From an uncultured Lachnospiraceae bacterium (GTDB lineage Bacteria; Bacillota; Clostridia; Lachnospirales; Lachnospiraceae), in the NCBI GenBank assembly GCA_910588535.1, contig CAJUOO010000036.1, positions 1 to 31,163 on the forward strand: DNA of 31,163 nucleotides. Direction: 5' to 3'. Both the position numbers and the translations under genes were made by a program. Numbering within the stretch: position 1 is the stretch's first letter; each line of letters opens with the position of its first letter. The notes below the pieces were generated by a model that worked only from the letters and a program-made list of their open reading frames with translations, searched no databases and was not told the DNA's origin. Positions 14,731 to 23,112 of this stretch are shown in pieces.

Positions 14731-15801
14731 TCACAAAGAATCTGAGACTAAGTTCTTTCTTTCCTGAAAATACAGAGATACTTTTGTGCCTGTTCCCGCT
14801 TCCGATTCTACTTGAATAGGAATGGCAAGCTTTTTTAAGATCTCTTTGCACAAATATAAGCCAATACCTGTAGATTTCCTGTCCAATCTTCCATTAAAGC
14901 CAGTAAAGCCTTTCTCAAATATACGCGGCAGATCCTCCTGTCGAATCCCTATCCCGCTGTCTTCTATCACCAGACAGGCATAGATTGGCATACCCTGATA
15001 TTCTTTACAATCCTCTTTTAGATAGATGGAGATACCACCCTGCTTGGTATACTTTACTGAATTTGAGAGAAGCTGCTCCAACACAAAACTAAACCACTTC
15101 TCATCTGTCAGCACAGAGATTTCTATAGAATCCATATGCACAGAAAGATTATTATGAATAAAAAGCAGCGCATATTTTTTTATCGCCTGTTTTACCATGC
15201 CAGAAAGATCATAATCCTTTAACAAAAGATCGTCCGACATACTCTGACAGCGCAGATAATACAGAACCATCTCCACATACTGCTCCGTCTTAAAGATCTC
15301 CTCCTCCAGACCTTTCGCCGCGTCAAGTCCTTTGAGCTCATCACGCTCCAAAAGCAGTCTTGCCGCCTGAATTGGCGTCTTAATCTGATGCACCCACATA
15401 CCATAATAGTCCTTGCGCTCCCTCTCCTGCTCATACAATGTAGACAGAAGCTTTTTTCTCCTCTCATCCATCTCCCATATAATTTCTGTATATAAATCTT
15501 GCAGCAGCCCTTTGCTCTCTGGAAGCCTCCCATAGATCTCCTCTGGATTCTGCAGAACATAATAGAGCTTATCATATGCTGCAATATAGCAAAAAAAATC
15601 ATACACACAAGAAATCATCAGAAGAAAGCCACTGATCACAGCCGCATAAAAGATCTCAGAAAAATAATCCAGATGATTCAAATTTAACACCACAAGAAAA
15701 ATCACAATCGTCAATAGATAAAAACCAATATGCCATCGCCTATCAAAAAGATAATGACCAAGTAGAACCCATATTGACTTTTTATCTTTATTTTTTCGCA
15801 T
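14731..15801 (-). CDS. BceS-like intramembrane-sensing histidine kinase
   Basis: A sensor kinase of 356 aa. Two membrane segments (about 24-40 and 49-67) have almost nothing between them, as in the intramembrane-sensing kinases of the BceS/VncS type. There is no HAMP. The phospho-acceptor motif is WVHQIKTPIQAARLL with His138, followed by the ATPase motifs LEQLLSNSVKYTKQG (N box), IEDSGIGI (G1) and STGIGLYLCKEILKK (G2). BceS kinases usually respond to antimicrobial peptides through a BceAB transporter, but no ABC transporter is encoded here. The start is placed at the second ATG (15801) with GGGAG eight bases upstream; the ATG at 15807 is too close to that site. It is separated from its regulator by 141 nt. 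Confidence 0.9.
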   Translation of the reverse strand: MRKNKDKKSIWVLLGHYLFDRRWHIGFYLLTIVIFLVVLNLNHLDYFSEIFYAAVISGFLLMISCVYDFFCYIAAYDKLYYVLQNPEEIYGRLPESKGLLQDLYTEIIWEMDERRKKLLSTLYEQERERKDYYGMWVHQIKTPIQAARLLLERDELKGLDAAKGLEEEIFKTEQYVEMVLYYLRCQSMSDDLLLKDYDLSGMVKQAIKKYALLFIHNNLSVHMDSIEISVLTDEKWFSFVLEQLLSNSVKYTKQGGISIYLKEDCKEYQGMPIYACLVIEDSGIGIRQEDLPRIFEKGFTGFNGRLDRKSTGIGLYLCKEILKKLAIPIQVESEAGTGTKVSLYFQERKNLVSDSL

Positions 15802-15833
15802 AGTCATATCTCCCGCTGTCCCATCCCTTATCT

Positions 15834-15950
15834 CTATTTTGGGCTTATGATATTCCCAGATCCTCTGCCAAGCATCCTTATATGTTTCCGCGCCATTTCC
15901 GGCACATGCTGCATTTTATGGCAGGCACCGCTGATAAGACTATCACACAT
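15834..15950 (-). CDS. Possible 38-aa ORF coupled to the response regulator
   Basis: An ATG at 15950 lies inside the last codons of the regulator gene (sequence ATGTGTGA), preceded by GAGAGTG, and opens a 38-codon frame beginning MCDSLISGACHKMQHVPEM and ending at TAG 15834-15836. It is basic and has no family I recognise. The gap it fills (141 nt) is unusual, since regulator and kinase genes of this type normally abut. A second frame in the same gap, in phase with the kinase, reads YKDAWQRIWEYHKPKIEIRD, so the segment might instead be leftover coding DNA. Low confidence as a real gene. Confidence 0.3.
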   Translation of the reverse strand: MCDSLISGACHKMQHVPEMARKHIRMLGRGSGNIISPK

Positions 15951-16632
15951 CACTCTCTGACAAAGAGAGATAATAGCCAATCCCCTTTTTTGTGCGAATA
16001 AAATCCACCAGTCCGACATCCTCCAGCTTTCTTCGTATCCTCGTCACATTGACAGTCAATGTATTATCATCGACAAAACATTCATTGTCCCAGAGCTTTC
16101 TCATCAGCTCATCGCGTGATGCCAATCTCCCCGCCCGCTCAAACAAAAACTCCATAATACGAAATTCATTTTTTGTAAGCTCAGTCTGCTCTCCGTGATA
16201 TAAAATACTTGCATCTGACAGATTCAAAACCACTCCCTGATACTCCAACAGATGTGTCTCCTGCTTTGCCTCATAACTTCTTCGCAGTATCGCCTGAACT
16301 TTTGCCGACAACACATCCAGAGAAAATGGCTTTGAGATAAAATCATCACCGCCCATATTCATAGCCATCACGATATTCATATTATCAGAAGCGGAGGAGA
16401 GAAAGACAATTGGCACATTGGATAGCCTTCGAATCTGGCTGCACCAGTAATACCCGTTATAAAAAGGCAGCAGAATATCCAACAGCACAAGCTGTGGATT
16501 TTCCTCTGCAAACTCCTCCACAACATGCTCAAAATCTAAAACCTGAACCACTTCATAGCCCCATTTTCTCAAGTGGCTCGCTATCTCATTGGAAATTGTC
16601 ACATCGTCCTCAACTATCATAACACGGTACAT
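15943..16632 (-). CDS. OmpR-family response regulator (BceR/VncR-like)
   Basis: A DNA-binding response regulator of 229 aa. The receiver domain has acidic residues Glu8/Asp9/Asp10 and phospho-acceptor Asp52 in LLDILLPFYNG, with the KPFSLDVLSAKVQA segment closing the domain. The C-terminal winged helix contains LTVNVTRIRRKLEDVG and ends with RTKKGIGYYLSL. NGYYWC after the phospho-site is typical of the regulators paired with intramembrane-sensing kinases. I use the ATG at 16632 with GGGGAG ten bases upstream; the frame also has a GTG at 16650 inside that ribosome binding site. It lies downstream of the ECF sigma/anti-sigma pair (83-nt gap) in the same direction. Confidence 0.92.
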   Translation of the reverse strand: MYRVMIVEDDVTISNEIASHLRKWGYEVVQVLDFEHVVEEFAEENPQLVLLDILLPFYNGYYWCSQIRRLSNVPIVFLSSASDNMNIVMAMNMGGDDFISKPFSLDVLSAKVQAILRRSYEAKQETHLLEYQGVVLNLSDASILYHGEQTELTKNEFRIMEFLFERAGRLASRDELMRKLWDNECFVDDNTLTVNVTRIRRKLEDVGLVDFIRTKKGIGYYLSLSESDV

Positions 16633-16715
16633 CGCTATGCTTCTCCCCACTCTACAGTATCTCTGTCAAATAGATTCCTGCTTATTTTACCACAAGGAAG
16701 AAAGAAATGCTACTC

Positions 16716-17528
16716 TTATAGATTCTTCTTCTGTCTTTTTTGCATATACAGCCCAATCAGAAGCACCACCACCGCCGCTATAGTATTCCCCAGCCCATGA
16801 GATACAAAATTCTCCATATATTCCGCAACACTCTGATATTCACGGCATATAAGATTAGTAAAAAGATCGCCAAATACCGCGAGCGCAAGTAACACACCAA
16901 CTGCCAACACCCAGCTTTTATGAAAGATCTCATGTACTGACACACTGATCCATAAAATCACAAACCAAATCAGCATAATCGGTACACCTAGACGAAAAAA
17001 CCATATATCCTTCTGATCCATATACTGATAAAGCACCACCTGGACCACTCCCACCAAAAATGGCACACAGACAGTCAAAGCAGCGAGAAAATTTACAAAA
17101 CGCCGTTTTTCTGCCTTCAGGCCCAAATAAGCCGGCACGTAGGCTGTGAGAATTCCCATCAATACAATATAAAACCATGACAACTGCTTTTCAATGGCAA
17201 GATTGACGATAAAACAGGTAAGAATCCCTATTCCTCCCGCCGCGCCCATGATCCACTGCATCACCGCAAAGCGCGACCGCTTTAAATACTTTTTAAAATC
17301 CTTCACCTCCGGCGCTGTCTCTACCATAATAGGCTGGCGCATCTGTTCCAGCACACTCTGGCACGACACACAGCTATCTAAATGCTTCTCAATCGCTCTA
17401 TTCGATTCTTTGCTGGTCATCTGATCCACGTACATAGGAAGCAAATCCTTTACCGTGCTGCAGACCAGAACCTGCTCTGTATCCTTTTTTTGTTCCATAT
17501 CTTGTCCTATTTTCCCTTTTTGTTCCAT
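16716..17528 (-). CDS. Zinc-finger transmembrane anti-sigma factor
   Basis: A 270-aa protein with an N-terminal zinc-binding anti-sigma motif: Cys23, then His49-x3-Cys53-x2-Cys56 (KHLDSCVSCQSVL), in the pattern DLLPMYVD...SNRAIEKHL typical of zf-HC2/RsiW-like proteins. After residue 75 come about seven hydrophobic segments, more than the single helix of RsiW. It probably holds the sigma factor encoded just upstream at the membrane. Start choice is uncertain: ATG 17528 (used, AAGGA at good spacing, 22-nt overlap with the sigma gene) or ATG 17498 (8 nt after the sigma stop, AGGA six bases upstream). Both keep the zinc motif whole. Confidence 0.85.
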   Translation of the reverse strand: MEQKGKIGQDMEQKKDTEQVLVCSTVKDLLPMYVDQMTSKESNRAIEKHLDSCVSCQSVLEQMRQPIMVETAPEVKDFKKYLKRSRFAVMQWIMGAAGGIGILTCFIVNLAIEKQLSWFYIVLMGILTAYVPAYLGLKAEKRRFVNFLAALTVCVPFLVGVVQVVLYQYMDQKDIWFFRLGVPIMLIWFVILWISVSVHEIFHKSWVLAVGVLLALAVFGDLFTNLICREYQSVAEYMENFVSHGLGNTIAAVVVLLIGLYMQKRQKKNL

Positions 17529-18016
17529 TCTCCTCTTCCTTTCATTAGTTTTTGTTTTCCTCTGTAAAAGGTCACTCTCGCCCAATTTTCCGTTTTCTCC
17601 ATAATATCCCCTATCTCAGCAAAACTTAACTCACCGGTCAGCCTTAAGTACATCACCTCCCGCGTCACTGTATCTAATTGATGCAGCAGGCGAAACGCCT
17701 CCACCTTCTCCACATTCAGCAGGTACTCATTCTCAATATTTCCAAAGGAGCTTATCGTCTCCTCCACCTCTGAGATAGGCACACTCTCTGCTTTTTGCCG
17801 CCCAAGCTCCTTATACCACAGCCTTTTTGCAATCTGACAGAGCCAGACAGAGATCTTGCACTCACCCCTAAATTGCTCCAGCCCCTTCATGGCCTGACAA
17901 AACGTCTCCTGTGTCAATTCCTCCGCCAGATCCGCATTATGAGTTAAGCAGAACAGATATTTATAGACAGCCTTTACATTTTCCTCATACAGCCTTTCCA
18001 TCTTCTGCTTATCCAC
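17507..18016 (-). CDS. ECF-type RNA polymerase sigma factor
   Basis: A sigma-70-family extracytoplasmic-function factor of 169 aa from a GTG start at 18016. Region 2 (about 9-70) contains HNADLAEELTQETFCQAMKG and SVWLCQIAKRLWYKELG; region 4 (about 105-160) contains TREVMYLRLTGELSFAEIGD followed by VTFYRGKQKLMKG. GGGAGGTGAG lies about 10 nt upstream of the GTG; ATG 18001 is an alternative five codons in. The gene overlaps the anti-sigma gene, the usual arrangement for co-regulated production. It heads an operon that continues into the response regulator and kinase genes. ECF-like promoter elements directly upstream suggest autoregulation (inference). Confidence 0.93.
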   Translation of the reverse strand: MDKQKMERLYEENVKAVYKYLFCLTHNADLAEELTQETFCQAMKGLEQFRGECKISVWLCQIAKRLWYKELGRQKAESVPISEVEETISSFGNIENEYLLNVEKVEAFRLLHQLDTVTREVMYLRLTGELSFAEIGDIMEKTENWARVTFYRGKQKLMKGRGEWNKKGK

Positions 18017-18043
18017 TCTTTCTCTCTCACCTCCCAATAATAA

Positions 18044-18069
18044 GTACCAAAAAATCAACATTCGTTACA
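18044..18069 (-). promoter_or_regulatory. Candidate ECF-type autoregulated promoter
   Basis: On the minus strand TGTAAC (18064-18069) is followed after 16 nt by GTAC (18044-18047), 28 nt before the GTG start of the sigma gene. The -35 with an AAC core and the spacing resemble ECF promoters, but a single example cannot prove it. Confidence 0.35.
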
Positions 18070-18198
18070 ACTATTTTCCATAATTATTTTAATTCTTTTT
18101 TACTCTATATAATCTTTTCTGTATAATTATCATTTATCAAAGACAATCTATTATCCACACACATTTTTACATGGCTAACTCTTCGATGCTTTTCCTTC

Positions 18199-18232
18199 TC
18201 TTAACAATAAGAAAAGAGGGGAAGCCCCCTCT
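18199..18232 (-). terminator. Rho-independent terminator after dacA
   Basis: On the minus strand AGAGGGG-GCTT-CCCCTCT (18232-18215) is followed by TTTTCTTATTGTT. It begins 3 nt after the dacA stop and closes the long pyr/cell-wall block. The rest of the gap to the sigma gene (18017-18198) is AT-rich with no gene. Confidence 0.85.
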
Positions 18233-18234
18233 AT

Positions 18235-19449
18235 TTATGGAAGAAACACATCTCTCACCCACTGAAAATACCATGCAAAATCTGGTTTCTTTGCTCCTTC
18301 CTTTGTCACGACCGGATAGCTTGCCAGCACCTCCCCATCCAATCGGTACACCACCCTTCCGGCCTGACTGCCAGCCTCAAAGGGCGCCATAAGCTCCGGC
18401 GCCAGTGACAGCGCCGCCTCCACATTCTCATCCTTTCCAAGCAGCACTAAAAGCTCCCCCGCTCCCTCGATGGACAGCTCTACATTCGTATCCGCATAGA
18501 GTTCTCCATTTTCTGGCACCGCATTCCTGACAGGCAGCGAAGGAAGAGAGATTTCCTTCCATACATTTTGATATTCAAAATCAGACAATCCATAATTCAT
18601 CAGTTTTCTCATATCGCTCCACTTATAGGTCTTATTGTTCGGCCAGCCACAGGCGAGCAATGCCGCAATATAAGTTTTTCCATCCCGCTCCAAGGCTCCC
18701 ACATAGCAGTAGCCCGCATTGGCAGTAAAGCCCGTTTTTCCGGACAACGCACCCTCCATCATACTGAGAAACGCATTGTGATTTACAACACTGTAGCTGC
18801 CTTTCTTGTCAAGGCTCTGAAAGCTTCTGGATACGGTTCTTGTAATCTTGAGAAACTCTTCTGATTTTTCTGATTCACTGATACAGTATTTCATAATTCT
18901 TGCCAGATCTCTTGCCGTGGTTGAATGTACTCTTGTCTCTCCATTTACTGTCTTCTGTGCATCCAGTCCATTGGGCGTGATAAAAAAGGTGTCATTACAA
19001 CCAAGATCCCTCGCCTTCTGGTTCATCATATCGGCAAATTCCTCCACACTGCCCCCAATATGTTCAGCGATGGCGACAGCACTGTCATTGTGAGATTCAA
19101 GCATAAGAGAATACAACAGATCCTCCAACAAAAACTCCTGATCCTTTTGCATACCCAGATGCACCTTGGGCTGCGAGGCAGCATGGGCAGACACCTTCAC
19201 GGTGTCAGAGAGATTTCCATACTCCAAGGCAAGGATACATGTCATAATTTTCGTTGTGCTCGCCATGGGCATCTGCTCATAACCATTCTTCTCATATAAA
19301 ACACGCCCGGAGTCAGCATCCATAAGAACCGCCGACCGGGCGTAAAGCTCACTCTCCTTCGGCTCATCGGACAGGCAGGCTTTCGCTGCACCCGCAACCA
19401 GCAGAGATACGATAATAAAACATAACACCGACTTTTTTAATACCTTCAT
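18235..19449 (-). CDS. D-alanyl-D-alanine carboxypeptidase (DacA/PBP5 family)
   Basis: A secreted, membrane-associated serine peptidase of 404 aa that trims the terminal D-Ala from peptidoglycan pentapeptides. A signal peptide (1 to about 24) precedes the catalytic domain with SxxK STTK (Ser64, Lys67), SxN SHN (119-121) and KTG (237-239, in SGKTGFT). A C-terminal beta-rich domain ends in DFAWYFQWVRDVFLP, which could be the amphipathic membrane anchor. A Cys just after the signal peptide (AKAC) is not a good lipobox. The ribosome binding site is weak. It follows scpB by 65 nt, as a dacA/dacB-type gene often does in Firmicutes, and is the last gene before a terminator. Confidence 0.92.
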   Translation of the reverse strand: MKVLKKSVLCFIIVSLLVAGAAKACLSDEPKESELYARSAVLMDADSGRVLYEKNGYEQMPMASTTKIMTCILALEYGNLSDTVKVSAHAASQPKVHLGMQKDQEFLLEDLLYSLMLESHNDSAVAIAEHIGGSVEEFADMMNQKARDLGCNDTFFITPNGLDAQKTVNGETRVHSTTARDLARIMKYCISESEKSEEFLKITRTVSRSFQSLDKKGSYSVVNHNAFLSMMEGALSGKTGFTANAGYCYVGALERDGKTYIAALLACGWPNNKTYKWSDMRKLMNYGLSDFEYQNVWKEISLPSLPVRNAVPENGELYADTNVELSIEGAGELLVLLGKDENVEAALSLAPELMAPFEAGSQAGRVVYRLDGEVLASYPVVTKEGAKKPDFAWYFQWVRDVFLP

Positions 19450-19514
19450 CGCAATCTTAATCCCACAAATTTTCTTCTCTGTGAAATATATGAAACAAAC
19501 CCTCGCTTTATGTA

Positions 19515-20096
19515 TTAAATGTCCAGCTTAAGCTGAACCTCCTCCTCCGCCTCCTGTCGAAATTCCTCCAGCTTATCTTGTTTGACAAGAGGAAGCTCCT
19601 CCAAGGAACTCACGCCAAAGCAGCGAAGAAATTCCTCTGTGGTGGCAAATAGTATCGGCTTTCCGGGCGCATCCAGCCTGCCTGCCTCGCAGACTAAACT
19701 GTACTCCACCAGCTTATTCACCGCATGATCGCATTTGACTCCCCTGATCTTCTCAATATCCATCTTTGTGACCGGCTGCTTGTACGCGATAATAGAAAGT
19801 GTCTCCAGAAGAACATCTGTCAGATGTTGTTTTTTTGGCACACTGGCGACACGGATCAGATACTCATACATCTCCTTCTTTGTACACATCTGAAATGCAT
19901 CCTCCAGCTCTATAATCTGGATTCCTCTGTCCTCCTCATGATATCGATCCATCATATTGTGGATAATCTTCTTGACCGTCTCTTCATCATGCCCTACCGC
20001 AGCCGCGATGCGCGACAGCTCCACAGAATTTCCCATTGTAAATAAGATCGCCTCAATCGCAGCCTCCACCCGTTGCAATTCCACCTGCTCCATCAT
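19515..20096 (-). CDS. scpB: Segregation and condensation protein B
   Basis: A 193-aa winged-helix kleisin-binding subunit of the SMC-ScpAB condensin, which organises and separates chromosomes. Two winged-helix domains are visible; VLLETLSIIAYKQPVTKMDIEKIRGVKCD is the most conserved stretch and CGVSSLEELP-like sequence (CFGVSSLEELPLV) closes the second. The start ATG overlaps the scpA stop in an ATGA junction at 20093-20096 with GGAGGGAGG immediately upstream; the second ATG, one codon later, is equally possible. It is translationally coupled to scpA. Confidence 0.95.
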   Translation of the reverse strand: MMEQVELQRVEAAIEAILFTMGNSVELSRIAAAVGHDEETVKKIIHNMMDRYHEEDRGIQIIELEDAFQMCTKKEMYEYLIRVASVPKKQHLTDVLLETLSIIAYKQPVTKMDIEKIRGVKCDHAVNKLVEYSLVCEAGRLDAPGKPILFATTEEFLRCFGVSSLEELPLVKQDKLEEFRQEAEEEVQLKLDI

Positions 20097-20851
20097 CCTC
20101 CCTCCTGTATCCCGGCTGAGCGAATACGAATATCATCAAAAATACTATCCTGCTCCACCTGTATTCTGCTGGTCTTAATCAGCTCAAGCACCGCCAAAAA
20201 AGTCACGATAACCTCCATCTTCGTGCTCTGTCTGGTCAGCAGGGCGCGGAAACTAAAGCTTTTGCATCTCTTGGCAAACTCTTCCACATAGCCAATACGC
20301 TCGGTAAGACTTACTTCATCCTTCTCAATCTTTCCAAAACTGCTCCTCACCGGATCGATCTTTTCCACCTGCCTCTTAATCACTGACTGGAAGATCAGAT
20401 TCAACTTCTTTAAGGTAACGCCCTCCAAAAGCTTCTCAATATCCACAGGCTCCTCATACTGTGCCACCTCCGGCGGAATCGTCTGCATCTTGTACAGCGC
20501 TTTATTGGCATCCATCTGCCTATCCTTCAATTCCTCCGCAATGTACTTGAATTTTTTATACTCCAAAAGCCGATCCACCAGCTCTGTGCGCGGATCGATC
20601 TCCACTCCCTCCTCATTTACCTCCTTTGGCAAAAGCATGCGGGACTTTATATCAATCAGCGTTGCCGCCATCACAAGAAACTCACTGACTATATTCAGAT
20701 CCTGCTTATCCATCTCATTCACATAGGCAAGATACTGGCCTGTGATCTCCACAATCGGAATATCATAGATATTGACCTTATTTTTCTCAATCAGATGAAG
20801 CAAAAGATCCAGAGGTCCCTCAAAGACCTCCAGCTTTACTGCAATGCTCAT
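20093..20851 (-). CDS. scpA: Segregation and condensation protein A (kleisin)
   Basis: A 252-aa kleisin that bridges SMC heads and binds ScpB. The N-terminus VKLEVFEGPLDLLLHLIEKN, then IYDIPIVEITGQYLAYV and AATLIDIKSRMLLP are classical ScpA signatures. The C-terminal winged helix (LLTRQSTKMEVIVTFLAVLELIKTSRIQVEQ) binds the SMC head. The ATG at 20851 has GGGAG eight bases upstream. It is followed by scpB with a 4-nt overlap and preceded by a metallophosphoesterase gene 25 nt away. Confidence 0.96.
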   Translation of the reverse strand: MSIAVKLEVFEGPLDLLLHLIEKNKVNIYDIPIVEITGQYLAYVNEMDKQDLNIVSEFLVMAATLIDIKSRMLLPKEVNEEGVEIDPRTELVDRLLEYKKFKYIAEELKDRQMDANKALYKMQTIPPEVAQYEEPVDIEKLLEGVTLKKLNLIFQSVIKRQVEKIDPVRSSFGKIEKDEVSLTERIGYVEEFAKRCKSFSFRALLTRQSTKMEVIVTFLAVLELIKTSRIQVEQDSIFDDIRIRSAGIQEGG

Positions 20852-20876
20852 AATTTCTTCTCCCTATCTTCACCGA

Positions 20877-21746
20877 TTATTCTTTCTCAAGTGTGATAAT
20901 AACAAGCTCCGGCGGATTTAGCGCGCGGAAGTTCGGACTGTGGCTGCCCGTCCCGCCACTTAGGACAAGCTGCGCATCTCTCTCCTGAAACAACCCCTTA
21001 TCATACTTTGGAAAAAGTCTTAACTTTGGATCGACCAAACCACCCAAAAATGGGACCTGTACAATTCCACCATGATTATGTCCCGATACTACCAGATCCG
21101 CTCCCCACTCAGCATAGGCTGGAAAAAAATATGGATTATGCGCAATCAATAGATGAAACTGCTCTGCATTTGCTCTTCCAAGCTTTTTATTAAGATAATT
21201 TCCCGTCATATTATAAGGCTTAAAGCGATAATAATACTCGGTCCCAATCTCAAGCCCATAGATAAGAATAGTATCCCCATTTCTTCTGATTTCCATCTTC
21301 TGATTATGGAGCATATGCAGAGGAAGCTTTCCTATCGCCCGCTCATATTCCGCAGCCATAGTGCCATAATGCTCCTTCTTCTCCTTAAGCCTACTCTCAT
21401 GATTGCCAAAACTATAATAGACAGGATAGCTCTTTGCCAGCTTCTCTAAAAAGCTTACAGAAGTCGAAAAATCCTCCCCGCGCTTTGCAGTCAATATGTC
21501 CCCAGCAATTAAGATATAGTCTGGCTTCTCGCGTTTTACAGCGCCAAGAAGCCTCTCATTCTCCTCCCCGTAGACCTTGTTGTGCAGATCTGAGATCAAA
21601 GCCATCTTCACGCCACAAAAAGCCTTGGGAAGCTTTTTGGATCGTATCGTGTATCTTGTTACCACAAAACGCTTTGTCTCCATATGAAATTCCAAAAGTG
21701 CCGCTGCCGTGCAGACAGCTAATCCCGCAATAATAAAAAGACCCAT
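20877..21746 (-). CDS. Membrane-anchored metallophosphoesterase
   Basis: A calcineurin-like phosphoesterase of 289 aa with one N-terminal membrane anchor (about 1-18). Metal-binding motifs are in order: Asp53-Leu-His55 (ISDLHN), GD in IAGDILT, GNHE, the His of LLIAHNPY, and SGHNHGG. The closest characterised type is YkuE-like, but the substrate (phospholipid, nucleotide or other) is unknown. I start at ATG 21746 (MGLFIIAGL), since upstream in-frame TTG codons at 21773 and nearby have no better ribosome binding site. A TATACT at 21790-21795 could be a -10 box for a local promoter, with only a weak -35. It lies between the dacF-like gene and scpA. Confidence 0.88.
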   Translation of the reverse strand: MGLFIIAGLAVCTAAALLEFHMETKRFVVTRYTIRSKKLPKAFCGVKMALISDLHNKVYGEENERLLGAVKREKPDYILIAGDILTAKRGEDFSTSVSFLEKLAKSYPVYYSFGNHESRLKEKKEHYGTMAAEYERAIGKLPLHMLHNQKMEIRRNGDTILIYGLEIGTEYYYRFKPYNMTGNYLNKKLGRANAEQFHLLIAHNPYFFPAYAEWGADLVVSGHNHGGIVQVPFLGGLVDPKLRLFPKYDKGLFQERDAQLVLSGGTGSHSPNFRALNPPELVIITLEKE

Positions 21747-21797
21747 ACATTCACTCAATTCTATATTATTCAAAAGATTTCACTATAAAAGTATACC

Positions 21798-23057
21798 CTA
21801 TACCAGCCAACTTTGGAAGGCTTTTTTCAGATAATCCAAAAATCCAGCCTTTTCCACTGCCTCACGAAACAAGAGCTTCACACTGCCTATCTCATTTCCA
21901 TTAAGATAATACACAGCCCTCCCTGCTGTATCCCCCTCCTTCACCGGGGCCTTGGTCTGTGCATCGATCTGAATCTCCTTTGTGATCCCAGAGACATCGG
22001 AGCCGTCCGTGCTCAGATAAGAAAACTCCTTCTCAAATCGGATGGATGCATATTCCTTCACTCCTCCCAAGATCACAGCATCAGGCAGCAGCTCTGTATT
22101 TTCATCATGATACATCCGGCACTGTGCATAACCATACTGCAACAAGCTCTTTGCCTCAGAAAAACGCACTTTATAGTCCGGTGCCGCCATTATCACAGCA
22201 ATCAGCTTAATTCCATCCTTCTCCGCCGTAGCGGACAGACAATACTTGGCAAGACTTGTGCTTCCTGTTTTTAGCCCGGTACAATATTCATACTGCTTTA
22301 AAAGTTTATTTGTGTTGGCAAGCCCAAACTCACTGCTTCCCTTCTGTGTCACATGAGTAATATTTTCCATCCATATCGTGGAGTACTGATGAATCTGAGG
22401 ATACTTTGTGATAAGCTCCCTCGACATGATAGCTACATCACGCGCTGAAGTCACATGTGTTCTGGAATCCGTCAAGCCACAGCAATCTTCAAAATGCGTG
22501 GCAGTCATGCCAAGCTCCTTCGCCCGCTCATTCATCTGGCTGATAAATTCTGTTTCGCTGCCGCAGATATGCTCTGCCATCGCCACAGAAGCATCATTTC
22601 CTGATGCTACGACAATACATTTGATCAACGTCTCAACCGTCTGTCGCTCTCCCTCCTCCAAAAAGACCTGAGAGCCTCCCATCGATCTGGCATGTGCGCT
22701 TGTCGTCACTTCTTCCTCTAGCTTGATCTGCCCTGACTCCAGCGCATCAAAGATCAAAATCAACGTCATAATCTTGGTAATGCTTGCAGGGCTGAGTGCC
22801 TGATCTGGATTTTTCTCATACAGCACCGTCCCTGTCTCCGCCTCCATCAGCACAGCAGCCGTCGCCGTGATGCCTAAATCTGAGCTGGCAGCCGTCTCTT
22901 CTGTCTCCTCATAGTTTTCCACAAACTCATCAAGAGCACTCGTATCAATCAGTACCTCATCTCCCTCTGCGGCAGACACTGGCACAACCAGCGAAAAGAT
23001 AAGCAGGATACTACACAGACACGCAAGCAGCTTCTTACTTCTCAATCGTTTTTTCAT
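21798..23057 (-). CDS. D-alanyl-D-alanine carboxypeptidase (DacF-like)
   Basis: A second PBP5-type carboxypeptidase, 419 aa. The signal peptide (1-29) ends at VSA-AEG. An acidic linker (33-58) precedes the catalytic domain with SITK (Ser92, Lys95), SGN (152-154) and KTG (263-265). A C-terminal beta domain (about 310-395) and a C-terminal amphipathic helix (FLDYLKKAFQSWLV) complete the family layout. ATG at 23057 has GAGGT eight bases upstream. It shares only family-level similarity with the dacA-like gene 2.3 kb away, so this is an old duplication, perhaps one vegetative and one sporulation enzyme, which cannot be decided here. Confidence 0.92.
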   Translation of the reverse strand: MKKRLRSKKLLACLCSILLIFSLVVPVSAAEGDEVLIDTSALDEFVENYEETEETAASSDLGITATAAVLMEAETGTVLYEKNPDQALSPASITKIMTLILIFDALESGQIKLEEEVTTSAHARSMGGSQVFLEEGERQTVETLIKCIVVASGNDASVAMAEHICGSETEFISQMNERAKELGMTATHFEDCCGLTDSRTHVTSARDVAIMSRELITKYPQIHQYSTIWMENITHVTQKGSSEFGLANTNKLLKQYEYCTGLKTGSTSLAKYCLSATAEKDGIKLIAVIMAAPDYKVRFSEAKSLLQYGYAQCRMYHDENTELLPDAVILGGVKEYASIRFEKEFSYLSTDGSDVSGITKEIQIDAQTKAPVKEGDTAGRAVYYLNGNEIGSVKLLFREAVEKAGFLDYLKKAFQSWLV

Positions 23058-23112
23058 TCAGAAAACCTCGACCATTGGCTTCTTACTTATATGTAAGCAG
23101 ATTTGCGGCAGA

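Noticed and set aside
18235..23057. Recent tandem duplication of the two D-Ala-D-Ala carboxypeptidase genes
   Set aside because: Outside the catalytic motifs the proteins differ strongly, and three other genes separate them.
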